NCBI GenBank assembly: GCA_948470335.1
Contig: CAOKOL010000029.1
Coordinates: 1-54,877 of the forward strand
DNA from: an uncultured Lachnospiraceae bacterium
Lineage (GTDB): Bacteria > Bacillota > Clostridia > Lachnospirales > Lachnospiraceae
DNA: 54,877 bases
Direction of reading: 5' to 3'
A model generated the notes under the pieces. It had not been told where the DNA came from and did not search any database. It saw only the letters and a list, made by a program, of their open reading frames with translations. Positions 35,217 through 43,256 of the stretch are shown in pieces. Each line of letters begins with the position of its first letter. The first letter of the stretch is position 1. Both the position numbers and the translations under genes were made by a program.

Positions 35217-35344
35217 ATGAGCAATTCCCCTTCCCGGCACCGGCTTTGCAGCCGTCTGGCTTCATTTATCTGATCATTTCAGTTTACCATAAGCTTAAGA
35301 CGCCTGCAAGTCCGTTCACAAAGTCCGGCAAAAGTTACGTCCGG

Positions 35345-36547
35345 TCAGAACAGCTCTTTCCTCCATACCATCAGATTCACGATCTGGGTATAAGACTGAA
35401 TAATCTTCACCACCTTGCCGCTGAAATTCCTGTCCATATAATCAGGAACCGGTGATGCCGGCTCCCCGGCCCGGTTCATCTCCACCGCCAGTTCCACCGA
35501 CTGCAAAAGGCCTGCGGCCGTGATGCCGGAAATAATAAAGTTTCCTTTGTCCATCGCCTCCGGCCGCTCCGTGGAGGTTCGAATGCATACGGCGGGAAAA
35601 GAATGGCCCACGGAACCGAAATAAGCGCTTTCCTCCGGCAATGTCCCGGAATCGGACACCGTGCAGAAACTGTTCATCTGCAGACAGTTGTAATCATGAA
35701 ACCCCAGCGGCTCATGGGCGATTACACGGCGGTCCAACTGAAATCCGCTGACCGAAAGCCGCTTCCGGCTTCTGGGATGACAGGAATATAAGACAGGCAT
35801 ATCATATTGTTCCGCCAGTGCATTGACGGCCTGGAACAAGGAATGAAAATTCTTTTCCGTGTCTATATTTTCTTCCCGGTGGGCTGACAGGAGAATATAT
35901 CCGCCCTTTTCAATTTTGATTCCCGTTTCACGGCTCAAACGGTCATGAATATCGGAAGCCTGAATTTCCCGGAAATTATCCGACAGTACCTCTGCCATGG
36001 GACTTCCCACCACATAGGTTCTCTCAGGCGGCAGCCCCGTCTCCTTCAGCCACCGCCTGGCATGCTCCGAATAACATAAATTCACGTCGGAGATCACGTC
36101 CACGATCCTTCGGTTCGTCTCCTCCGGCAGACATTCATCCTTGCACCGGTTTCCCGCTTCCAGATGAAAGATCGGAATATGAAGACGCTTTGCGCCGACG
36201 GCGCTTAAACAACTGTTGGTATCGCCCAGAATCAGCAACGCATCCGGCTTCACGGCATCCATCATCTGATATGAAGATGCAATGATATTCCCCATCGTCG
36301 CGCCCAGGTTGTTTCCCACGGCATTCAGATAAACGTCGGGAGGCGCCAGTTTTAAATCTTTAAAAAACACGTCGTTCAGGTTATAATCCCAGTTCTGCCC
36401 CGTATGGGCCAGCATCGTATCAAAATATTTCCGGCATTTTGTGATGGTCGGCGCCAGCCGGATAATCTCAGGACGGGTGCCGACGATAATCAGAAGCTTT
36501 AATTTACCGTTTTCTTTCCATTTCATATCCCTGTAATTCGTTATCAT
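35345..36547 (-). CDS. fnlC: UDP-GlcNAc 2-epimerase-fold enzyme, FnlC/Cap5G (UDP-L-FucNAc synthesis)
   Basis: Third enzyme for UDP-N-acetyl-L-fucosamine: C-2 epimerisation of UDP-L-PneNAc. 400 residues from ATG 36547, with GGAG 8 bases before it just after the fnlB stop (36561); the frame is open further up but inside fnlB. Family marks: IIVGTRPEIIRLAPTITKC (start), HLEAGNRCKDECLPEETNRR (about 115) and LSAHREENID (about 210). The EETNRR segment and order after FnlB favour FnlC over the common MnaA/WecB. It is the last gene of the locus, followed by a spacer of 128 bases with no clear terminator. Confidence 0.88.
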   Translation of the reverse strand: MITNYRDMKWKENGKLKLLIIVGTRPEIIRLAPTITKCRKYFDTMLAHTGQNWDYNLNDVFFKDLKLAPPDVYLNAVGNNLGATMGNIIASSYQMMDAVKPDALLILGDTNSCLSAVGAKRLHIPIFHLEAGNRCKDECLPEETNRRIVDVISDVNLCYSEHARRWLKETGLPPERTYVVGSPMAEVLSDNFREIQASDIHDRLSRETGIKIEKGGYILLSAHREENIDTEKNFHSLFQAVNALAEQYDMPVLYSCHPRSRKRLSVSGFQLDRRVIAHEPLGFHDYNCLQMNSFCTVSDSGTLPEESAYFGSVGHSFPAVCIRTSTERPEAMDKGNFIISGITAAGLLQSVELAVEMNRAGEPASPVPDYMDRNFSGKVVKIIQSYTQIVNLMVWRKELF

Positions 36548-36560
36548 TTTCCGTTCTCCA

Positions 36561-37826
36561 TTATTCACACTCTGCCAGCAGTTCCACCTGCTCATAAAAT
36601 GTATCCGGCCGGTCCGGATCAAAGGGCTCATTGGCCCACATCACCGTAATCAGGTCTTCGGAGGCGCTGAGATTAATGATATTATGGGTATATCCGGGCA
36701 GCATCCGAACCGCCTGCATCCGCTCCCCTGACACTTCAAAGGAATAAACCGGATATGGCCCGCCTGTCAGCGGGTCGGTCCCGATTTTTCGCTGCTGAAT
36801 CAGTCCATGGCCTGATACCACAATAAAAAGTTCCCATTTGGAATTATGCCAGTGCTGTCCTTTTGTAATTCCCGGTTTTGCGACATTGACCGATATCTGG
36901 CCGCAGTTCATGGTTTTAACAAGCTCCGTAAAACTGCCCCGCCCGTCCGTATTGGCATGTAGATGATAACAGATTTTTTCTTTTGGCAGATAAGACAGCC
37001 AGGTGCTGTAAAGCTTTTTCGCAAAAGAACCGGCCGGCATTTCCGGCATCACCAGTGTATCCGGCATATGCCTGAAAGATTCCAGCAAGTCCACGATTTC
37101 TCCCAAAGCCGCATGATGTGTCACCGGCACACAGCAAAATTTCCCCTGATGACCGGGACCGGTGTCGGCATCCGAATCAGGCACCGGTCCGGCGCCGTTA
37201 TACCCGCAGTAATGTTCTCGTCCCTCCAGCGCGTCCAGCAGTTCTTCCACCAGATCGTCAATGTAAAGCAGCTCCAGTTCCGTATTCCGGTCATTAACCG
37301 TGTATGGTTCGTCATTGGCCACCGCATGGCAGAAAGTGGCGACGGCAGAATTGTAGTTGGGACGGCACCATTTTCCGAACAGATTTGGAAAACGGTAGAC
37401 CAGAACCCTGGCCCCGGTTTCTTTTGCGTAATCAAAAAACAGGCGCTCTCCTTCCAGCTTGGACCGCCCGTACTCGGAATGGGCAAACCGGCCTGTAAGA
37501 GCCGCCTGTATGGAGCTTGCAAGCATGACCGGGCAGGTATTGCCGCCGGCTTTCAGACTGTCCAGAAGACGGCCCGCGAAACCAAAGTTGCCGGTCATAA
37601 ATTCCGACTGGTCTTTCGGACGGTTTACACCGGCCAGATTGAAAACAAAATCGCAGGTTTTACAGTATTCGTCCAGCACAGACTCATCCGAATTCATATC
37701 ATATTCATAGATTTCCCCGATTGTAAGATCCGGTCTGGTACGGTTTTTGCCGTCTCTGATGTTTTTCAGATTTTCCACCAGGTTCCGGCCTACGAAGCCG
37801 GCACTGCCTGTTATCAGGATGTTCAA
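36561..37826 (-). CDS. fnlB: UDP-2-acetamido-2,6-dideoxy-L-hexose reductase, FnlB/CapF type
   Basis: Bifunctional enzyme of 421 residues. An N-terminal short-chain dehydrogenase domain (ILITGSAGFVGRNLVENL; catalytic SEYGRSKLEGE near 117-127) and a C-terminal cupin domain (about 285-400) with metal-binding GQHWHNSKWELFIVVSGHG. The fusion of SDR plus cupin is diagnostic of CapF/FnlB, which epimerises and reduces the 4-keto intermediate from FnlA. It starts with TTG, preceded by AAAGGCGGTGA. A toxin-antitoxin pair separates it from fnlA. Confidence 0.92.
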   Translation of the reverse strand: MNILITGSAGFVGRNLVENLKNIRDGKNRTRPDLTIGEIYEYDMNSDESVLDEYCKTCDFVFNLAGVNRPKDQSEFMTGNFGFAGRLLDSLKAGGNTCPVMLASSIQAALTGRFAHSEYGRSKLEGERLFFDYAKETGARVLVYRFPNLFGKWCRPNYNSAVATFCHAVANDEPYTVNDRNTELELLYIDDLVEELLDALEGREHYCGYNGAGPVPDSDADTGPGHQGKFCCVPVTHHAALGEIVDLLESFRHMPDTLVMPEMPAGSFAKKLYSTWLSYLPKEKICYHLHANTDGRGSFTELVKTMNCGQISVNVAKPGITKGQHWHNSKWELFIVVSGHGLIQQRKIGTDPLTGGPYPVYSFEVSGERMQAVRMLPGYTHNIINLSASEDLITVMWANEPFDPDRPDTFYEQVELLAECE

Positions 37827-37944
37827 AAGGAGTCACCGCCTTTCTGGTAATGTCAGGTATACTTTGTTACCTCTGGTAATCCGGAAGTATATGTTAAGAC
37901 ACAAAATCATCATCAATGTGTTGTGTTTTGCCGGATATTTTGCA

Positions 37945-37978
37945 ATAAAATAAGCAGTAAATCATTTTGACTCACTGC
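37945..37978 (-). terminator. Probable terminator after the toxin-antitoxin pair
   Basis: Minus-strand stem of 10 pairs (37978-37969 with 37963-37954, two G-T pairs), loop AAAAT, followed by a T-rich run (TTATTTTATT). It lies 33 bases past the YoeB stop and before fnlB. If efficient it would reduce transcription from fnlA into fnlBC. Confidence 0.5.
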
Positions 37979-38010
37979 CTGTTCTTTCCTGTATTATTTA
38001 AAAATAGTTA

Positions 38011-38274
38011 CTATTTATCGCGGTAATGAGAACCGCACTGGGCAATTTCAAGCTCATTGTTTTTTATTCGAAAAACAATTCTGTTGCAATCGTCTATCCT
38101 TACGCTCCAATAGCCTTTCAAATCCCCGGTTAACGGTTCCGGTTTTCCAATTCCGTGATAACCGTTTCTTTCTATATCCCGGATTAGTTTATTAATTCGC
38201 TTCAGTGTTCTTTTGTCTTCCCCCTGCCAATACAGGTAATCCTCCCATGCCTGATCCTGCCATTTCTTAATCAT
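38011..38274 (-). CDS. yoeB: Txe/YoeB-family mRNA interferase toxin
   Basis: An 87-residue ribosome-dependent RNase toxin. Sequence marks are WQDQAWEDYLYWQGEDKRTLKRI at the start, WSVRIDDCNRIVFRI in the centre and the C-terminal SHYRDK, with the His-Tyr pair essential in YoeB. All expected catalytic positions appear intact. Its start overlaps the antitoxin stop by 8 bases, as in coupled toxin-antitoxin operons. The pair is inserted between fnlA and fnlB. Confidence 0.93.
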   Translation of the reverse strand: MIKKWQDQAWEDYLYWQGEDKRTLKRINKLIRDIERNGYHGIGKPEPLTGDLKGYWSVRIDDCNRIVFRIKNNELEIAQCGSHYRDK

Positions 38275-38530
38275 CGTCTGCCTCTAGCAATTCATGCTCC
38301 GTCATTCGCCCCGCATCAATATCAGAAATCGCCTTTTTCAGCCTTTGCATATTTGCCTTACTATAAAAAGGGTCGGCTTTTATCTCAAATGGCAGTTTTT
38401 GCTCTCGTATTACATTTTTAACAAACATATTGATCGCAACAGATACATTCATGCCGGTCTGTTCACAAAATTCTTCAAAAGATTTTTTGTCGTCACTGTC
38501 CAGTCTTACACTTAACATTGCCTGAGCCAT
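38267..38530 (-). CDS. RelB/DinJ-family antitoxin
   Basis: 87 residues with an N-terminal ribbon-helix-helix (MLSVRLDSDDKKSFEEFCEQTGMNVSVAINMF cut here to its key parts: MLSVRLDSD and GMNVSVAINMF) that binds operator DNA, and a C-terminal region that wraps the toxin. AGGAGG is 7 bases before the ATG. It is the first gene of the toxin-antitoxin operon and probably represses its own promoter through the inverted repeat at 38563-38598. Confidence 0.92.
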   Translation of the reverse strand: MAQAMLSVRLDSDDKKSFEEFCEQTGMNVSVAINMFVKNVIREQKLPFEIKADPFYSKANMQRLKKAISDIDAGRMTEHELLEADDD

Positions 38531-38552
38531 AAAAAACCTCCTTTTGAACTAT

Positions 38553-38598
38553 ATTATAAATGCCATGTCATACACTGTCAATATAATATATGACATGG
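38553..38598 (-). promoter_or_regulatory. Toxin-antitoxin promoter and operator
   Basis: A consensus sigma-A promoter on the minus strand: TTGACA (38581-38576), 17-base spacer, TATAAT (38558-38553). A perfect 10-base inverted repeat, CCATGTCATA (38563-38572) and TATGACATGG (38589-38598), brackets the -35 box with a 16-base centre. This is the expected autoregulatory operator for a ribbon-helix-helix antitoxin. Confidence 0.85.
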
Positions 38599-38707
38599 TT
38601 AAATTTCAGATAACATACAGCCAAATAACTTTCATTTTTCTGTCGGTTTTCCAAATAGTTCTCAGACAGTGTTCATGATCGGTATGTTCCACTGTTCCGC
38701 ATCCTGT

Positions 38708-39751
38708 TTACTGCTTTGCCACTTGCAGCGCCTCCCGGACATAATCCGCGGTCAGTATTTTTTTCACAGTCCCTTCCACATCCAGCAGCTTCGTATTATG
38801 GCTTGTATACGCTTCGTCCGCTTCCGTGGCGACATGGCCGCTGATAAAATATTTGTCATAATTCAGGTCACGGTTATCGGCCGATACCCGGTAATAATCT
38901 CCCATATCCTCGGACCTCAGCCGTTCTTCTTTTGTCATCAGCGTCTCATACAGCTTTTCCCCATGCCGTGTTCCAATCGTCCGTATGCCCGTATCACCGA
39001 ACAGCTTTTGTACGGCTGCGGCCAGTATGCCGATAGTGGAGGCGTCCGCTTTCTGAATGAAAAGATCACCCGGACTGGCATGTTCAAAGGCAAATTTCAC
39101 CAGCTCCACCGCCTCGTCCAGATTCATCAGAAACCGGGTCATCTCCGGATTGGTAATGGTAATGGGATTTCCCGCTTTAATCTGGTCAATAAAAAGAGGG
39201 ATCACCGATCCTCTGGAGCACATCACATTCCCGTACCTGGTACAGCAGATCACCGTGCCGCCCCGCTCCGCCGCCACTCTGGCGTTTGCCTGTACCACAT
39301 GCTCCATCATGGCCTTGGATGTGCCCATAGCATTGATGGGGTAGGCGGCTTTGTCGGTGGAGAGGCAGACGACACGTCTTACGCCGGCTTCGATAGCCGC
39401 GTGAAGGACATTGTTGGTGCCTTCCACGTTGGTGTGTACCGCTTCCATGGGGAAAAACTCGCAGGAGGGCACCTGTTTTAAAGCCGCCGCATGAAAAATA
39501 AAATCCACACCCGGCATGGCATCATGAACCGACTGTGGATTGCGGACATCCCCGATATAAAATTTTACTTTGGAGGCGGCTTCCGGATGAGAAACCTGCA
39601 GCTCGTGCCGCATATCGTCCTGCTTTTTTTCGTCCCGTGAGAAAATGCGGATTTCTCCGATGTCGGTGTTTAGAAAGTGTTTCAGGACGGTGTGGCCGAA
39701 GGAGCCGGTGCCGCCGGTGATGAGTAGGGTTGCATTGTGAAATGGTGTCAT
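38708..39751 (-). CDS. fnlA: UDP-GlcNAc 4,6-dehydratase (inverting), FnlA/CapE type
   Basis: First enzyme for UDP-L-FucNAc, 347 residues, converts UDP-GlcNAc to the 4-keto-6-deoxy sugar with C-5 inversion. NAD-binding LITGGTGSFGHTVLKHF at the N-terminus; catalytic region CLSTDKAAYPINAMGTSKAMME (about 125-145) has Met where most SDR enzymes have Tyr (NAMGTSK), a known feature of CapE. AAAGG precedes the ATG by 12 bases. Codon and base composition match the rest of the chromosome; the AT-rich DNA begins directly upstream. Confidence 0.93.
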   Translation of the reverse strand: MTPFHNATLLITGGTGSFGHTVLKHFLNTDIGEIRIFSRDEKKQDDMRHELQVSHPEAASKVKFYIGDVRNPQSVHDAMPGVDFIFHAAALKQVPSCEFFPMEAVHTNVEGTNNVLHAAIEAGVRRVVCLSTDKAAYPINAMGTSKAMMEHVVQANARVAAERGGTVICCTRYGNVMCSRGSVIPLFIDQIKAGNPITITNPEMTRFLMNLDEAVELVKFAFEHASPGDLFIQKADASTIGILAAAVQKLFGDTGIRTIGTRHGEKLYETLMTKEERLRSEDMGDYYRVSADNRDLNYDKYFISGHVATEADEAYTSHNTKLLDVEGTVKKILTADYVREALQVAKQ

Positions 39752-39895
39752 GATTATACTCTGCCTTTCTATAAATAGCCTGGTTTGGCAAGATGTATCA
39801 TTATAAAAGCTTCAAAACAATATACCCTAAAAACATGACACAAACAGCAATAAATAATGTTTTTCAATATATTACACCTCTCTTTCTTTTCCGAA

Positions 39896-40828
39896 TTATA
39901 TTACTTTTATCTTTCCTATTAGTTTTTTTATCTTTTTGCTCTGTTCATATTGAATACAGGGTTTATGAGCCACACCAACAGGAATAATCATATGGCTACC
40001 TGACCGCAAGGCAATTTCTGTGCTAAAATCTATATCATTCTCTAAAAACATTACGTCTCTATCGCTATCATAAAACCCGTCCTTTTTTAAATTATTGCCA
40101 TCACAGATTTTTATAATTTCTGCCCCTTCAATCATCCATTGAATGTCCACATAATGCCTATGTAATTCGAAACTACAATTCTCCTCACATACTGTAAAAT
40201 ACTCCTGTACCATATAATAAAAATATTCATTTACATTGTATGTACCTGTTTTCAAAGTTTCTATGTCAATATTTTTCAAATACTCTAATGCATAATCTAT
40301 CCTTTTTTTATAAACATCGACATTTATGGAATATTTTTTTCCTCTAACTATATAATTAATAATGTCCCTGACAGCTCCATATCCTGCGTTATATCTTGAA
40401 ATATAATCAACAAAATCAGAAACCTGTTTCACCGCATCATGAGGAGCAGCAGTGAAACCTCCTTGTCCTTTGATTGCTTCCATACATGGAATATCTAAAA
40501 TGTCATCTCCAACATATGCTACATTCATCAGACTATATTTTTCATATGCTGAATAATCCTTAATTATTTCTTTTAGTTTTTTTAGTTTGTCACGACATCC
40601 CTGATGTATCTCAGATATTGCAAGTTCCTGACATCTTTTTTTTTAAATATTACTTTCACGAGCTGTAATTACAACAGGAATTATTCCGTATTTTGGTAAT
40701 ATATCTTTAATTCCGTATCCATCCTTAATATTGAAAGCTTTGAACATTTCCCCGGAATCACCCATGTATATCATCCCATCGGTAAGTGTTCCATCCACAT
40801 CCATCACCAAAAACTTTATTTTTTTCAT
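39896..40828 (-). pseudogene. KdsC-type HAD phosphatase fused to YhcH/NanQ domain, in-frame stop
   Basis: Read through one stop codon this frame encodes about 310 residues. Part 1 (from 40828) is a KdsC-like HAD phosphatase: FLVMDVDGTLTDGMIYMG nucleophile motif, then ITARESNI before a TAA at 40645-40643. In the same frame it resumes with KKRCQELAISEIHQG and the motif VAYVGDDILDIPCM, completing the fold. Part 2 (last 125 residues) is a YhcH/YjgK/YiaL domain with FELHRHYVDIQWMIEGAE and IIPVGVAHKPC supplying Glu/His metal ligands. Both halves are otherwise well conserved, so the stop looks recent or is a sequencing error; the simplest change is TTA to TAA. The YhcH part alone could still be made. 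It follows the aldolase gene by 37 bases. Confidence 0.8.
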
Positions 40829-40865
40829 TAATAAAAATAACCCCTATTCATATACAAGAGATTTG

Positions 40866-42485
40866 TTAGTTTACACATTCCTCGAACCTTGACTTTGTAA
40901 TAAATTGTATTTTCATTAGTTTTGTTAATCGCGTATTATAAAAATCCACCAACATTTCACTTATTTCTTTATTCCTAGATATTGCATCTTCTTTTACTGA
41001 TTGTATCTCAAGTTCATCAGATATATAATTGCCTGCGGCATTTTCCGCATCATACCCGTCAAAACCGGCAATTGCTATATCCTTAACACCAACTAAATCC
41101 AATAATCTTAACAACATAATCGTTGAATTATCCATCGACTCCCATCCACATTTTATTAATTTCTTGAAAGACACAATGATTGTATTATCATCATATTCCT
41201 TTCTCTTAAAGTTAGAAGTCATAATCTTACGTCTATTTTTAAATAAATCCGTATTCTTCCACATGCTATATCGTTTCACATTACTAAAGTATACATAGTC
41301 AATAGATATCCTGTCATGAATAAAATTCACAGAAATAATAACAGGATTATTCTCTTTTATGAATATATCTATCATATCAAAATTCAAATCAACAGTTTTG
41401 CCTGGGACAAGAAGCAAAATCTTCCTATTATTAAAAATAGATCTTAGTTCCTCAAGAGATTGCGAATCATCCATTTTTGAATCCATCAACTCTAAATATG
41501 TCTGTTCTAAAAGATCATAATTATAACGTTTTCTTTCTACCGCTCCAATTTTATTCAAAATATATCTAATATCTTTTGATTGAATACTATTTTTTTGCAT
41601 AAGATAAGAAATATTATTTACATGAGCACTATAACTCCCTGCAACAAAATATTCTGTATTATACCCCCATGAACATCTTGACTTTATATTGTCCATATAT
41701 ATATCAATAATATCTAATATAGCATCAATATCATAAGATGCTCCTATTTGTGAAAACATATATTGCGCTACTAATTCGGTGGGAGTATTGCCGGCGCCTC
41801 TACCCATTCCGGATATTGTAGCATCCACAATCACCTCTCTCTGACCTATCGCCATTCTGATAAATTCTTGCGAAAGAGCATTTGACAGCTGCATATTATT
41901 ATGCGAATGAAATCCAATTTTACAAGTTGATACTAAATTATGATTGATGATCTCAAAAAGTCTATGAAGATCTTCCTGATACATAGAGCCAAATGTATCA
42001 ACGATTGAAAAACAATATGGTTCAAGACCATTAATCAATTCAAGAAGTTCGATAATTTCTTTATCGGTATATCCTAAAATATCTACTGGCTGAACAAATA
42101 ACTTATATCCCTTATATTTAATTTCTTTACAAACCTCTATGGCACCAAATCTTTCACTCTTAAAAAAACATTCTCTTATTGCATCAATTCCATCTATTGT
42201 ATATTCATCCAAATTGTTTATAGAATATCTGCTGTAATCTGCCAGAACAGTAAATTCACAGCCCTGTTTTTCTTTAGGGATAAATCTTTTAGCATCCTCA
42301 GAATTCCTGAATATAGTTTTTCCTTCTCCAAACCCCTCATCCTGTAAAAAACCGATTTCAACATAATCAATCTTAGCTTTGACCAGTCCTTCAATAATAC
42401 CCTTTATTGTCTTATCGCCAAAATTTTTATCAATTAAATACGCTCCATCCCGAAGTGTACAATCTAGTAATTTCGCATGGTTCAA
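40866..42485 (-). CDS. DRE-TIM metallo-aldolase fused to DUF115-like Rossmann domain
   Basis: About 539 residues. Residues 1-290 form an HMG-CoA lyase/4-hydroxy-2-oxovalerate aldolase-like TIM barrel: KLLDCTLRDGAY (metal Asp plus catalytic Arg), GFHSHNNMQLS (about 190, HxH metal ligands) and SGMGRGAGNTPTE. Residues about 335-500 look like a Rossmann domain similar to DUF115/GT42 proteins: KILLLVPGKTVDL, then VGVKDIAIAGFDGYD. The start is probably the TTG at 42485, 11 bases after GGAGG; the frame extends to a TTG at 42503 that lies on top of that GGAGG. Genes for a cytidylyltransferase (upstream) and phosphatase/anomerase (downstream) suggest it builds a 2-keto-3-deoxy sugar acid from pyruvate or a related keto acid. 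The acceptor aldehyde is unknown. Confidence 0.75.
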   Translation of the reverse strand: MNHAKLLDCTLRDGAYLIDKNFGDKTIKGIIEGLVKAKIDYVEIGFLQDEGFGEGKTIFRNSEDAKRFIPKEKQGCEFTVLADYSRYSINNLDEYTIDGIDAIRECFFKSERFGAIEVCKEIKYKGYKLFVQPVDILGYTDKEIIELLELINGLEPYCFSIVDTFGSMYQEDLHRLFEIINHNLVSTCKIGFHSHNNMQLSNALSQEFIRMAIGQREVIVDATISGMGRGAGNTPTELVAQYMFSQIGASYDIDAILDIIDIYMDNIKSRCSWGYNTEYFVAGSYSAHVNNISYLMQKNSIQSKDIRYILNKIGAVERKRYNYDLLEQTYLELMDSKMDDSQSLEELRSIFNNRKILLLVPGKTVDLNFDMIDIFIKENNPVIISVNFIHDRISIDYVYFSNVKRYSMWKNTDLFKNRRKIMTSNFKRKEYDDNTIIVSFKKLIKCGWESMDNSTIMLLRLLDLVGVKDIAIAGFDGYDAENAAGNYISDELEIQSVKEDAISRNKEISEMLVDFYNTRLTKLMKIQFITKSRFEECVN

Positions 42486-42572
42486 TCTCTTTTTTACCTC
42501 CAATTATAATTAATCAACACTTCTGTTTACATCAAAATACTATCATCATAGCTAAAATGATATCTTCACTTC

Positions 42573-43256
42573 TCACTCAAATGAATCATCTACGTTTCTT
42601 ATAATGTTCATATAAATAGCATCTGCAATTCGGAAATCTTCCGGATAATCAATATCTCTGCTTTCTATTTCGGAAACTTCATGAATGTAAGGATGATCCC
42701 CCACTCTTCTGTCATATTTTTCAAAAACAGCTTTAGTGAATACATAAGCTCCCGGTGCTTCAGAATATATTGGTTTAAGATCTTGTGTTCTTGGAAAATT
42801 TTGAATATCAAAATTCATAGCTGCTCCATCCTGCCAAATAAATTCTTGAATCCTTCGTGCTAAAAAACCCGAATCATACTCACCGGATGCAACCGCTTTT
42901 ACACATGCATCTATACTTTCACTTTTTGTAAATGGCCCGGTCGCATGCGTTTCAATATAAATATCAGCATCTATAATCTTTATAAACTCTCTTATTATAT
43001 CATTGCTATTAGCATGATCCGTATCCAAGAACTCAGGTCTTTTTAAAAGAGTAATTCCTGATTCTATATAATCCTTTACTTTCTCGTCACTACAGTAAAC
43101 ATATATCTCATCAATAGTTTTTGCTTTTAAACACGCCTTCTGTATTAATCGCATCAAAGGTGTTCCGTCTGAAAAACACTTTATGTTTTTTCCAGGAATT
43201 CGCTGATTATTTAATTTTATAGGCAAAATAGCAACTACCTTTTTGTCATAGATCAT
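42573..43256 (-). CDS. Acylneuraminate/ulosonate cytidylyltransferase (NeuA/KdsB-like)
   Basis: 227-residue nucleotidyltransferase. The N-terminal VAILPIKLNNQRIPGKNIKCF is the CTP-binding signature of CMP-sialate/CMP-KDO synthetases; ETHATGPFTKSESIDACV and the C-terminal IESRDIDYPEDFRIAD are family-conserved. It should activate a 2-keto-3-deoxy sugar acid as its CMP derivative for a glycosyltransferase. AGGAGG is 11 bases before the ATG, inside the end of the WcbI-like gene, which it overlaps by 11 bases. Exact sugar (sialic, legionaminic, pseudaminic or KDO-like) cannot be told from the sequence. Confidence 0.88.
   Translation of the reverse strand: MIYDKKVVAILPIKLNNQRIPGKNIKCFSDGTPLMRLIQKACLKAKTIDEIYVYCSDEKVKDYIESGITLLKRPEFLDTDHANSNDIIREFIKIIDADIYIETHATGPFTKSESIDACVKAVASGEYDSGFLARRIQEFIWQDGAAMNFDIQNFPRTQDLKPIYSEAPGAYVFTKAVFEKYDRRVGDHPYIHEVSEIESRDIDYPEDFRIADAIYMNIIRNVDDSFE

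Noticed and set aside
40643..40645. Poly-A slippage as the cause of the HAD-YhcH break
   Set aside because: Both halves are in the same frame and the TAA precedes the A-run; a change in run length would not remove the stop.
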